This document shows positions 8,309-16,467 of a stretch of 52,597 nucleotides of DNA, in pieces. The notes under the pieces were generated by a model that was given only the letters and a program-made list of their open reading frames with translations, had not been told where the DNA came from and ran no database searches. The stretch's first letter is position 1. The number at the start of each line of letters is the position of its first letter. Made by a program: the position numbers and the translations under genes. The DNA lies in NCBI GenBank assembly GCA_028823145.1, contig JAPKCA010000004.1, forward strand, positions 1 through 52,597, given 5' to 3'. Origin of the DNA: Flavobacteriales bacterium. Its GTDB lineage: Bacteria; Bacteroidota; Bacteroidia; Flavobacteriales_D; Sanyastnellaceae.

Positions 8309-9024
8309 ATGGTCTGTCCCGTGATATAGGAGCTCATGTCACTCGCAAGGAATACACATAAGTTGGCGACATCTTCGGGCTTGCCACCGCGTTTCAATGG
8401 AATGGCATCGCGCCAACCTTGGACGGTCGTTTCGTCCAACGCAGCGGTCATTTCCGTTTCAATGAATCCAGGTGCAATAGCATTGCAACGGATGTTCCGC
8501 GATCCCAATTCCAACGCCACTGATTTGGTGAAGCCGAGAATTCCGGCTTTTGACGCCGAGTAATTGGCTTGGCCTGCATTGCCTTGAACTCCTACCACAG
8601 AACTGACATTGATGATACTGCCTGAACGCGCCTTCAGCATGGTGCGAAGAACCGCTTTGGTTAGAGCGAAACACGATTTAAGGTTGACATCAATGACCCG
8701 ATCCCATTGGTCTTCAGACATCCGCATCAACAAAGTGTCATCCGTGATACCCGCATTGTTGACCACAATGTCCACAGTTCCAAAAGCTTCAATAACGTCA
8801 CTGACTAGCTTCTCGGCTTCCACCATTTGTGCTGCGTCTGATTGAAAGCCTTTGACCTCGCCGCCGTTAGCGGAAAGTTCAGCCTCGAGTGCACGTGCTT
8901 TCTCTTCAGATGATCGATAGGTGAAGGCCACTTTAGCCCCTTGGCGGATGAATTCTTGGGCGATGGACTTTCCAATGCCTCGAGAGGCTCCGGTAATGAT
9001 GGCAACTTTTCCGTTCAATAACAT
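8278..9024 (-). CDS. fabG: 3-oxoacyl-[ACP] reductase (SDR family)
   Basis: 248 residues, the usual FabG length. It has the NADP-binding T-G-A-S-R-G-I-G (11-18), the N-N-A-G motif, and the active-site Ser (I-N-V-S-S), Tyr and Lys (Y-S-A-S-K). It ends with T-G-Q-T-I-C-V-D-G-G-M, the classical FabG C-terminus. It reduces beta-ketoacyl-ACP in fatty acid elongation. The start is 25 nt after the upstream Fe-S gene. Another SDR dehydrogenase role cannot be excluded, but the ends of the protein favour FabG. Confidence 0.93.
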   Translation of the reverse strand: MLLNGKVAIITGASRGIGKSIAQEFIRQGAKVAFTYRSSEEKARALEAELSANGGEVKGFQSDAAQMVEAEKLVSDVIEAFGTVDIVVNNAGITDDTLLMRMSEDQWDRVIDVNLKSCFALTKAVLRTMLKARSGSIINVSSVVGVQGNAGQANYSASKAGILGFTKSVALELGSRNIRCNAIAPGFIETEMTAALDETTVQGWRDAIPLKRGGKPEDVANLCVFLASDMSSYITGQTICVDGGMITA

Positions 9025-9049
9025 GGGTCAGGGTTTGAAAATCTATACT

Positions 9050-9844
9050 TCAGAGTAAATCGGCTGCTTCCGCAATGAGTTCCGCCACATCTTTGACAAT
9101 CACTTCACCTTCTTTGTTGGCGTTCTTCACACCATCGGTCATCATGGTGTTGCAAAATGGACAGCCCGTGGCAACCACTTCCGCTTTCGATTCGATTACG
9201 TCGTCGGTTCGTTCGTGGTTGACTTCGCGATCGCCTTTTTCAGCTTCTTTGAACATTTGGGCACCTCCGGCACCACAACACATGGCGTTTTGTTTGCAAC
9301 GGCGCATTTCCACCAATTCGGCATCCAATGTGGCGATGACATCGCGGGGTGCGAGGTACTCACCATTTCCACGTCCGAGATAGCAGGGATCATGAAAGGT
9401 GATTCTTTTGCCTTTGAAGGGAGCACCATCGGCCATCTTCAGTTTTCCTTGCTCAATGAGTTCTCGGATGAATTGCGTGTGATGCTGAACTTCGTAATGC
9501 CCACCGAGTTCCGGGTACTCATTTTTGAGCACGTTGAAACAATGTGGGCAGCCCGTGATAATACGTTTGATGCCGTATCCATTCATGACGGCGATGTTTT
9601 GAGCGGCTTGCATTTGATACAAAAACTCATTTCCAGCTCGCTTGGCAGGATCACCGGAACAGGATTCTTCTTGTCCGAGCACCGCAAAGGAGGTGTCTGA
9701 GGCATGCAAAATTCGGGCAATGGCCTTGGTGATGCTCTTGGCACGATCGTCGAAACTGCCGGCGCAACCAACCCAGAACAACACCTCTGGAGTTTGGCCA
9801 GCAGCGGTCATTTCGGCCATGGTGGGAATGTTGAAGCTGTTCAT
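9050..9844 (-). CDS. (Fe-S)-binding protein with two CCG domains (HdrB/LutA-like)
   Basis: 264 residues with the cysteine-rich CCG architecture: W-V-G-C-A-G-S at the start, T-G-C-P-H-C-F in the middle, then D-P-C-Y-L-G-R, M-C-C-G-A-G-G and T-G-C-P-F-C-N. Such domains bind Fe-S clusters in heterodisulfide reductase subunit B, glycolate oxidase GlcF and lactate oxidase LutA. It starts 12 nt after the stop of the membrane-bound 4Fe-4S protein gene, and the pair probably forms one redox complex. The substrate is unknown; no flavin dehydrogenase subunit is encoded nearby. Confidence 0.87.
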   Translation of the reverse strand: MNSFNIPTMAEMTAAGQTPEVLFWVGCAGSFDDRAKSITKAIARILHASDTSFAVLGQEESCSGDPAKRAGNEFLYQMQAAQNIAVMNGYGIKRIITGCPHCFNVLKNEYPELGGHYEVQHHTQFIRELIEQGKLKMADGAPFKGKRITFHDPCYLGRGNGEYLAPRDVIATLDAELVEMRRCKQNAMCCGAGGAQMFKEAEKGDREVNHERTDDVIESKAEVVATGCPFCNTMMTDGVKNANKEGEVIVKDVAELIAEAADLL

Positions 9845-9856
9845 CTTTCGCTCTGC

Positions 9857-11176
9857 TTACAATTCGTTGGTCCAATCAGAACGGCTCTCAGCGGGGAAGG
9901 CCCAAGGGGCGCCGTTGTTTTCAATGTTGTTGAACATGGACGTTATGGACTCGGGTGATTTGCTGTCTTCCATGATTAAACTCCGGCGCATGTCCAGGAT
10001 GATGCCCATGGGAGAAATATTGATAGGACACGCTTGCACACAGGCTTGGCAGCTTGTGCAGGCCCACAATTCTTCTTCCGTGATAAAGTGCCCGAGCAAA
10101 CTTTTGCCATCATCCTCAATTTGGCCACCATTTGCATCGCGTTTCTTTCCGATCTCTTCGATCCGGTCACGGGTGTCCATCATGATTTTCCGTGGACTGA
10201 GCAATTTGCCCGTTTGATTGGCTGGACACTCAGAAGTACATCGACCACATTCGGTGCAGGAATATGAGTCCATCAATTGCTTCCAAGTCAAATCTGTTGC
10301 GTCCTTGACTCCGAATCGCGCTGGTGGTTCATCTGCTTCTGCAGGCGTGGCATAGGGATCAGCGGTGGGATCCATCATGAGCTGAACTTCTTTCGTTACA
10401 GTGGGCATGTTGTCCAATGCAGCAGCGGGCCGTAGGTTCGAGTAATAGGTGTTGGGAAAAGCCAACATGATGTGGAAGTGCTTGGAATACGGAACGTACA
10501 CCAAGAACGCCAACACTCCGGTGATGTGAAACCACCACATGCCGCGCTCTACGGCGATCAAACCCCCGTCCGACAAGCCCGAGTAAAGGGGCATCAACCA
10601 TTGACTCACAGGAAAAGAGCCGGCTTCTACAAAGTGATCCAACCCGCGGCCCTGCGCAATGCCATCGGCAGCATTCATGCTGAGAAAGGCAAACATTAGC
10701 AGAATCTCAGCGACCAAAATGATGTTGGCATCCAAGGAAGGCCAGCCGCGCAATTCGGGAGATTTGAGTCGAGCCAATGCAAGCACATTGCGGCGAATGA
10801 AAAACACCACGCATGCCAATATGACTCCTGCTGCGAGGACCTCAAACGCACCGATGAGCCCATTGTAAATGGGCCCCATGAATGAAAAAATGCGGTGGGT
10901 CCCAAGTAAGCCATCGATCACAATCTCCACCATCTCAATGTTGATGATGACAAAGCCGACGTAGATCAAAATATGCATGATTCCCGCAACGGGGCGGGCC
11001 GTCATTTTGGACTGACCCAGCGCCACTCGGGCCATGGTCTTCCAGCGAAGCATTTTTTGGTCGGACAAATCCACATCGCGGCCGGATAGAATGTTCTTCC
11101 GGATAAAAAGAATTCGGCGGGTAAACAGGAACAACCCGGCAGACAGCAAAAGGAAGAAAATAAACTGGCTTGTCAT
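9857..11176 (-). CDS. Membrane-anchored 4Fe-4S dicluster oxidoreductase subunit
   Basis: 439 residues. The N-terminal part (~1-240) contains about five hydrophobic helices resembling the haem b-binding gamma subunit of nitrate reductase (NarI) or HdrE. Two ferredoxin-like cluster motifs follow: C-T-E-C-G-R-C-T-S-E-C-P near residue 305 and C-T-S-C-Q-A-C-V-Q-A-C-P near 371. It would pass electrons between the quinone pool and the CCG-domain partner encoded 12 nt downstream. The same pair occurs next to amidase and MCE genes in other Bacteroidota as I recall it, but its substrate is not known. The preceding mlaD-like gene ends 21 nt upstream. Confidence 0.85.
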   Translation of the reverse strand: MTSQFIFFLLLSAGLFLFTRRILFIRKNILSGRDVDLSDQKMLRWKTMARVALGQSKMTARPVAGIMHILIYVGFVIINIEMVEIVIDGLLGTHRIFSFMGPIYNGLIGAFEVLAAGVILACVVFFIRRNVLALARLKSPELRGWPSLDANIILVAEILLMFAFLSMNAADGIAQGRGLDHFVEAGSFPVSQWLMPLYSGLSDGGLIAVERGMWWFHITGVLAFLVYVPYSKHFHIMLAFPNTYYSNLRPAAALDNMPTVTKEVQLMMDPTADPYATPAEADEPPARFGVKDATDLTWKQLMDSYSCTECGRCTSECPANQTGKLLSPRKIMMDTRDRIEEIGKKRDANGGQIEDDGKSLLGHFITEEELWACTSCQACVQACPINISPMGIILDMRRSLIMEDSKSPESITSMFNNIENNGAPWAFPAESRSDWTNEL

Positions 11177-11197
11177 GGCGGTCTACTCAGGTTTCAA

Positions 11198-12256
11198 TCA
11201 AGGGTTGGGTGATTCTTCTGCTTCCAATTCCTCTTGAATTACTTTACGCAACCGGTCCATTTCTTTTTTGGACAGGTTTTTTTCTTGCTTTTTTCCGAAA
11301 ACAGATACCCTGACATAACGCCACGGATTCAGGTACAAATCGTTGATGAGGTATTGCAATTCTCGGTTGGTGGCGATCAGGCCATCGTGCAAGGAGTCAC
11401 TGTTGACCAATTGCCCGAGCGACCCTTGACCACTATTGATTTTGCGGGTGATTTCTTCGATTTGTGCCAGAGATTGGTCCGCGCGGTTAATGGTCGCTGC
11501 AAAGTTCACGGCTGCCAACGAATCGGAGATGTCAGAAAAGTTGGTCATGACATTGGCCAATTCGTCGTTGTGGTTCTTAAAATTCGTCGTGATACCATCC
11601 ACGTTTGTCATGATGCTGCTCAACGTTGAGCGGTTCTCGGCCACCATCGCATCCAATTGAAGGGAAGTCTTTTCCAAACTCTCAACGGTTCGCTGGATAC
11701 TCTCAAAAGCAGTGGGCAGTCCCAAGGTGGCATCGGCCTCAAAAACGGCTTTCAGATTCTCCAAGATGTCGTCCACCCCGTCGATGAGTTGGTCCGTCTT
11801 GTTTTTCAAGGGAAGTAATTCGATCCGAACAGCCTCTGCAATTCCCATTTCTAAATCGGCAATCAAGGTATCACCGGGCACCGCTAAGGTTGGGCTTTCC
11901 CCAGCAATCAAATCAATCGCTTTGGTGCCGAACAAGTCACTGCTGAAGATCTTTGCCCGGGTATCATCGGGCATCTTTAAATTGGATTGCTCGATATCAA
12001 AAGCGACCAAAAGCGTTCCGTCACCTGCATCCGAAAAACGAACATCGGTCACTTGTCCCACTTTGAAACCATTGACTAAAATGGGATTGGAAACAGCCAA
12101 TCCATCGATCTTCTCATAGGAGGCATAGTACGTGTTGGATGGACTAAAGGGGTTGAATCCCTTGAGGTAATTGACTCCAAGGATGAGCAGCGCCAAACCG
12201 GCTATTACCAGCATCCCGATTCGAAATTCTTTGGAAAGATGGGTCACGTGAATCAA
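11198..12256 (-). CDS. MCE/MlaD family lipid-transport protein
   Basis: 352 residues. A single N-terminal membrane segment (F-R-I-G-M-L-V-I-A-G-L-A-L-L, ~11-28) is followed by an MCE domain (~38-125) with N-P-I-L-V-N-G-F-K-V-G-Q-V and G-T-K-A-I-D-L. A long helical region then runs to a charged C-terminus. MCE proteins form hexameric rings that carry phospholipids across the periplasm, usually with an MlaE/MlaF ABC transporter, which is not encoded in this window. The ATG overlaps the amidase stop by 4 bp (12253-12256), pointing to coupled translation. Confidence 0.9.
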   Translation of the reverse strand: MIHVTHLSKEFRIGMLVIAGLALLILGVNYLKGFNPFSPSNTYYASYEKIDGLAVSNPILVNGFKVGQVTDVRFSDAGDGTLLVAFDIEQSNLKMPDDTRAKIFSSDLFGTKAIDLIAGESPTLAVPGDTLIADLEMGIAEAVRIELLPLKNKTDQLIDGVDDILENLKAVFEADATLGLPTAFESIQRTVESLEKTSLQLDAMVAENRSTLSSIMTNVDGITTNFKNHNDELANVMTNFSDISDSLAAVNFAATINRADQSLAQIEEITRKINSGQGSLGQLVNSDSLHDGLIATNRELQYLINDLYLNPWRYVRVSVFGKKQEKNLSKKEMDRLRKVIQEELEAEESPNP

Positions 12257-13377
12257 TTTCCTTTGACAGCGGTTACTCCTTGCTCCTCAAGCGTAGAACC
12301 CTCGAAAGACACCACAAATGCACCGGGGAATTGATCCGAGCGCAAGGTGCGTTTCAGGGCGTTGGCTTCTTCGGATGAAGGCGCAGCGCCGACTGCATAT
12401 TTGTAAAGTCCGTTACGAAGATACTCAACGACAGGCGCGAGCCCTGTAAACCGAGCATCATCTTGCGGAATGCGAGTTTTGGATGCCAACACTTGAACCC
12501 GATACGTGGGGTTGTACCATGTGAGTCCAGGTGCTTGAATCTCTTGATGCTTGGGTGCGTCAGGTGTTTGTTGGGTGGTTGGCCCTGGGTGGTATTTTTC
12601 TTTGTAAACGCGAAATGCACGAAGCAGGGCGGAGGCCATGAGGTCTTTGCCTTGATTGGTGTTGAGGAAATCCTCTTCCTTCGGGTTGCTCAGGAATCCA
12701 AGCTCTACAAGGACGGAAGGCATTTGGGTGTAACTGATGACATAATAACCTGCTTGCCGCACACCTCGATCAATTCTGCCCACCCGCTTGCTAAACTGAT
12801 TTTGAATCAAGCTTCCCAATTCTAAACTTTGATTCAGGAAAACCGATTGTTTAAGTGCCAGAGCGATAAAGGTGTCCGGGTCTTTGGGGTCAAATCCAGC
12901 ATAACGTCTTTCGTAATCTTCCTCCTTGTAAATGGAAGCATTTTCCTGCATTGCAACACGCAAGCTTTCTTCGGTTTTGTGCATGCCCATGACAAAACTG
13001 CTGGAGCCGATCGCATGGGCCGAAGTGAAGGCGTCGCAATGGATGCTGATAAATAAATCGGCTTGAGCATTGTTTGCCTTATTTACACGATCCTTCAAGG
13101 AAGGAAAGGCGTCATTCGTGCGGGTCATGACAATTTTCACGTCAGGAAAGCGTTCGGAGATAAAATCACGCAGCTTAAGCGACACATCCAAGGTGACCGT
13201 TTTTTCCGTGGAAGGGTAGCGTCCGGTGCCCAAATTCCCGGGATCAGATCCACCGTGTCCTGCATCGATGACCAAAACCATGCTCGGCGGTACAGGAGCA
13301 AATGCCACAGACAGGATTACTGTGCCCGCGATGGCGCACAGCACCGCCTGTTTCGTTAGTTTTGACCGCAGTTTCAT
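12253..13377 (-). CDS. N-acetylmuramoyl-L-alanine amidase with C-terminal SPOR-like domain
   Basis: 374 residues from the chosen start (M-K-L-R-S-K-L-T-K). A signal-anchor segment (A-V-L-C-A-I-A-G-T-V-I-L-S-V-A-F-A) is followed by an Amidase_3 domain. Zinc ligands are visible: His in D-A-G-H-G-G (~38-44), Glu in P-S-T-E-K-T, and His in S-I-H-C-D-A. The catalytic Glu lies in V-L-V-E-L-G-F-L-S-N. The C-terminal Y-R-V-Q-V-L-A-S...A-L-K-R segment resembles a SPOR peptidoglycan-binding domain. It cleaves the amide between muramic acid and the stem peptide in the periplasm. The frame is open up to 13461, but the -7 box at 13387-13394 favours the ATG at 13377. Confidence 0.9.
   Translation of the reverse strand: MKLRSKLTKQAVLCAIAGTVILSVAFAPVPPSMVLVIDAGHGGSDPGNLGTGRYPSTEKTVTLDVSLKLRDFISERFPDVKIVMTRTNDAFPSLKDRVNKANNAQADLFISIHCDAFTSAHAIGSSSFVMGMHKTEESLRVAMQENASIYKEEDYERRYAGFDPKDPDTFIALALKQSVFLNQSLELGSLIQNQFSKRVGRIDRGVRQAGYYVISYTQMPSVLVELGFLSNPKEEDFLNTNQGKDLMASALLRAFRVYKEKYHPGPTTQQTPDAPKHQEIQAPGLTWYNPTYRVQVLASKTRIPQDDARFTGLAPVVEYLRNGLYKYAVGAAPSSEEANALKRTLRSDQFPGAFVVSFEGSTLEEQGVTAVKGN
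13357..13364 (+). promoter_or_regulatory. -7 box of lptD (TAGTTTTG)
   Basis: Exact TAnnTTTG match, 11 nt before the ATG at 13376. It lies inside the coding part of the divergent amidase gene. Confidence 0.6.
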
Positions 13378-15841
13378 GCTTTTCATCAAATCTAAAACGC
13401 CTAAGCAGGTGAATGCCATATCCCGCGGATGGATTTTCCGTGCTGTTTTGTGGATAAGCATCCCATGTCAGGTCGTCGCTCAAGCGCCTGATTCGACGTT
13501 GGTGGAACAGCCTGCCCCGGCGGTTCAGTCAACAATCCTTTGGGGTGCATCGGACTCCACGAGGGTCATATCAGAGACATCCCAAGTACAGCTTTTTGGG
13601 TCGGCATTTGTCGCTGTGGATGATATTCGATTGGAGGCGGATCGGATCACATACGATGAGATAACAAATCAAGCGTGTGCCTTTAGCCGCAAGGACTCAA
13701 TGGGCGTTTGGATTGGACGACCAGTTTTGACACAAGGTGGACAAACTTTCGAGCAGGATGAGTTGTGCTTTGATTTGGAGACGCGACGTGGTTTGAGCCG
13801 GCATTCGGTCACCGTTCAAGGGGAAGCGGTTTTTCATGCGGAGGTAGCAAAACGTCAGAGCGATGAGCGCATTCATGTTTCCAATGCCAAGTTTACCACG
13901 TGCGATGCTGAAAATCCTCATTTTCATTTTCATTTGAAGCGCGCTATCATGATTCCTGGTGAAAAGGTCATTTCGGGCCCATTTTACTTGAAATTCCGAA
14001 AAATTCCTACGCCTTTGGCCTTGCCCTTCGGTTGGTTTCCGACCCCCCCCGAAAAGCGAAGCCACGGCTTATTGATGCCAGGTTATGGCAACGGAGGTTC
14101 ATTGGGTTTTTTCCTAAAAGATTTAGGGTATTACCTGCCTCTTGGAGAACAGGCAGATACCCGTCTAATGGGTGATATCTACAGTGGAGGATCTTGGGCA
14201 ATCAGGAGTCAAACGAATTACAATGTTCGGTACCGGGCCAGCGGCAGTGTTAACCTGAGTTTTCAGCAAACAAGGACTGGATTTACCGGATTGCCATCGT
14301 TGAGCTTGAGCAACCAGGCTTTTGTTCGTTGGAGTCACAACCAGGATAGCAGATCCCGGCCAAACAGTCGCTTCAGTGCAAGTGTCAATTTTGGATCAGC
14401 GAACAATTTCACGACCAACCTGAGCAGCACGCAGCAGGATTACCTATCCAATACGTTTCAGTCAAGCGCCCAATGGTCCAAATCATTTCCAGGGAAACCC
14501 ATCAATTTGGCTTTGAGTGCCCGCCATTCGCAAAACTCATTGACCCATCAGGTGGATGTTACGCTTCCGTCATTGACGGCCAATTTGCAACGAACGAGCC
14601 TTGCCGAATTGCTCGGGTTATCCAATTCGGCGTGGCAGTTGCTTCAAGAAGTCGCGGTCACAGCTTCGAGCAGATTCGAACAAACCCTGCAAGCACCGGA
14701 CAGCATTTTTGCCATGGGGGCATGGGACCAGGTGTCATTTCAAAATGGCATCAAGCATTCCGCTTCAGCATCGAGTCAGATGCGCCTTGGGTTTGTGAGC
14801 ATTACCCCCAATTTCCAGTTCAATGAATACTGGGGGTTTGAGGAAATTCAAGGGCGACTGGAAGAGATTGAACAGGGAGTGGTTGAACAGATCAGTGACA
14901 CGTTGTCTGGATTCAACACGACACGTGACTGGAGGCTATCGGCCAATGCATCGACCAGGTTTTATGGAACATTTCAGTTTGGACCGGACAAGCGCATTCC
15001 GGCCATTCGCCATGTCTTAAGTCCCAGTTTAGGGATGAGTTATACACCTGAAAACAGCCGGACTCAAATAGTTGAGTTGGACGATGAAAGTTGGGAATAC
15101 AATCCTTACGGTTTGAATCGATTCAAGCCACAGAATATCCGAGCATCGAAGGCTTTTAACTTTTCGCTTTCTCAAAATTTAGAAGCCAAGGTGCGGGACA
15201 TAGAGACGGGCGAGTTGAGGAAAGTTCGGATCATTGACAACATCGTTACCTCGGCCAATTATAACATGGTCGCCGACTCGCTGCGACTGAGTGACATCAC
15301 TACGCGTGCCAACACCGATTTGTTTGACAAGGTTCGGGTGAACGTCGGATTTACACACAGTGCGTACGATCGGGATTCCACGGGGCAAAGGGTCAATTCA
15401 TTTTTGATTGATGCAAAAAAGGGCATGGTACGGTTGACTCGGGCCAATGCCGCTTTAGGGACCAATTTCCGTGGAGGCCAAGACACAGATCTTCCGTGGG
15501 ATATGCGTCTGGACTACAATTTAAATGTGCAAAAAAACTGGGTCACTTCCTTGCAGCAAGACACGTTGGCATTGACCCAAACGGCACGTATTCGAGGTGG
15601 AGTTCGGATTTTCGAACGGTGGAAAATCGACGTGAATGGAGGCTATGATTTTGTCAATGGCGAATTCACCAATACCCAACTGGATTTGTATTGGGACCTC
15701 CATTGTTGGGAGCTTGCCGTGAATGTGGTTCCCTTTGGATACCGCAAGAGCATCTATGTGCGCCTCAATATCAAAGCTTCCATGCTGAAGGATCTGAAAA
15801 TGGAATTCCGGGAAAACCTCAGCGAACTGAACTACTGGTAG
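13376..15841 (+). CDS. lptD: LPS-assembly protein LptD (OstA family outer-membrane barrel)
   Basis: 821 residues from the ATG at 13376. A signal peptide ends in C-Q-V-V-A-Q-A (residues ~31-37). An OstA-like N-terminal jellyroll follows (V-Q-L-F-G-S-A-F-V, then A-D-R-I-T-Y-D). The LptD segment F-T-T-C-D-A-E-N-P-H-F-H-F and P-L-A-L-P-F-G-W-F-P is typical of Bacteroidota members. The rest is a long beta-rich barrel. It inserts LPS into the outer leaflet. A GTG at 13409 would give a more compact signal peptide and is an alternative start. No lptE or surA homologue lies nearby. Confidence 0.9.
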   Translation: MLFIKSKTPKQVNAISRGWIFRAVLWISIPCQVVAQAPDSTLVEQPAPAVQSTILWGASDSTRVISETSQVQLFGSAFVAVDDIRLEADRITYDEITNQACAFSRKDSMGVWIGRPVLTQGGQTFEQDELCFDLETRRGLSRHSVTVQGEAVFHAEVAKRQSDERIHVSNAKFTTCDAENPHFHFHLKRAIMIPGEKVISGPFYLKFRKIPTPLALPFGWFPTPPEKRSHGLLMPGYGNGGSLGFFLKDLGYYLPLGEQADTRLMGDIYSGGSWAIRSQTNYNVRYRASGSVNLSFQQTRTGFTGLPSLSLSNQAFVRWSHNQDSRSRPNSRFSASVNFGSANNFTTNLSSTQQDYLSNTFQSSAQWSKSFPGKPINLALSARHSQNSLTHQVDVTLPSLTANLQRTSLAELLGLSNSAWQLLQEVAVTASSRFEQTLQAPDSIFAMGAWDQVSFQNGIKHSASASSQMRLGFVSITPNFQFNEYWGFEEIQGRLEEIEQGVVEQISDTLSGFNTTRDWRLSANASTRFYGTFQFGPDKRIPAIRHVLSPSLGMSYTPENSRTQIVELDDESWEYNPYGLNRFKPQNIRASKAFNFSLSQNLEAKVRDIETGELRKVRIIDNIVTSANYNMVADSLRLSDITTRANTDLFDKVRVNVGFTHSAYDRDSTGQRVNSFLIDAKKGMVRLTRANAALGTNFRGGQDTDLPWDMRLDYNLNVQKNWVTSLQQDTLALTQTARIRGGVRIFERWKIDVNGGYDFVNGEFTNTQLDLYWDLHCWELAVNVVPFGYRKSIYVRLNIKASMLKDLKMEFRENLSELNYW
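13387..13394 (-). promoter_or_regulatory. -7 box of the amidase operon (TAGATTTG)
   Basis: Exact TAnnTTTG on the minus strand, 9 nt before the ATG at 13377. It touches the upstream ATG at 13386, which would then not be on the transcript. It faces the lptD box at 13357-13364. Confidence 0.6.
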
Positions 15842-15851
15842 AAGCCGAAAG

Positions 15852-16016
15852 TTATTTGGTCAACCAACGGACCGCGAGCACAATCATGCAAATCAAGAAG
15901 AGCAAAATGCTGATTTTGTTTACACCATGCATCATCCGAAGATTGACGTCCGCCTCAGGATCCCGATGGAACAAATTCAAAGGATTGAGGTAGTACAGAA
16001 TTTTTTTTAAGAACAT
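15852..16016 (-). CDS. Small DUF6728-type membrane protein
   Basis: 54 residues. A basic N-terminus (M-F-L-K-K-I-L-Y-Y) is followed by N-L-R-M-M-H-G-V-N-K-I-S-I and one membrane helix (L-L-F-L-I-C-M-I-V-L-A-V). The N-L-R-x-M-H-x-x-N-(K/R)-I-S-I pattern is the hallmark of the small flavobacterial DUF6728 family as I remember it. The start lies 15 nt after the ridA stop, so it is the second gene of a ridA operon. Function unknown. It fills the apparent gap between lptD and ridA. Confidence 0.75.
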   Translation of the reverse strand: MFLKKILYYLNPLNLFHRDPEADVNLRMMHGVNKISILLFLICMIVLAVRWLTK

Positions 16017-16031
16017 AGGAGGGGTGTTTGT

Positions 16032-16415
16032 TCAGCGATTGCGATGAGCAATCACAGAAATTTCAACACGAGCATTTTTTGGAAGTCCCCGAACAAATAC
16101 CGCTTCCCGCGCTGGAAATGGCTCGGGCATCACTTGCCGGTAGGTGGCGTCCATTCCACCATAATCTTCAGAGTCAATCATAAAAATGGTGGCCTTGACC
16201 ACGTCTTTGAATCCCAAGTCCGCAGATTCCAAGATGTTTCTGACGTTGGAAAGACTCTGCAGCGTGGCCGCTTCGATGGTTTCGGTCGTCAAATGTCCGG
16301 TTTTGGGGTCCATGGGGATTTGTCCACTCACAAAAACGAGATCACCGGCTTCTACGGCTTGACTATAGGCTGCAACAGGTGCAGCAGCATGGGAAGATTT
16401 AATCGGCTCAGACAT
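16032..16415 (-). CDS. ridA: RidA family enamine/imine deaminase
   Basis: 127 residues, typical length for the Rid/YjgF/UK114 family. It has A-P-V-A-A-Y-S-Q-A-V near the start, F-V-S-G-Q-I-P in the middle, and R-G-L-P-K-N-A-R-V-E-I-S at the end. RidA hydrolyses reactive enamines such as 2-aminoacrylate released by PLP enzymes. The Arg that normally binds the substrate carboxylate lies in the conserved R-x-x-V-F-V-R-G-L-P region. The ATG lies 4 nt after TAGTTTCG (16420-16427), one mismatch from the -7 consensus. Confidence 0.92.
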   Translation of the reverse strand: MSEPIKSSHAAAPVAAYSQAVEAGDLVFVSGQIPMDPKTGHLTTETIEAATLQSLSNVRNILESADLGFKDVVKATIFMIDSEDYGGMDATYRQVMPEPFPAREAVFVRGLPKNARVEISVIAHRNR

Positions 16416-16419
16416 GACA

Positions 16420-16427
16420 CGAAACTA
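16420..16427 (-). promoter_or_regulatory. -7-like box of ridA (TAGTTTCG, 4 nt before ATG)
   Basis: One mismatch to TAnnTTTG (TTCG for TTTG, as before the prohibitin gene); TGTC separates it from the ATG at 16415. Confidence 0.5.
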
Positions 16428-16440
16428 CGCAGGTATTTCC

Positions 16441-16448
16441 CACCTTTG
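16441..16448 (+). promoter_or_regulatory. -7-like box of trpG (CACCTTTG)
   Basis: One mismatch to TAnnTTTG. It lies 19 nt before the preferred trpG ATG at 16468 and 13 nt from the divergent ridA box. Confidence 0.45.
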
Positions 16449-16467
16449 CATGATCCAACGAAAAACT

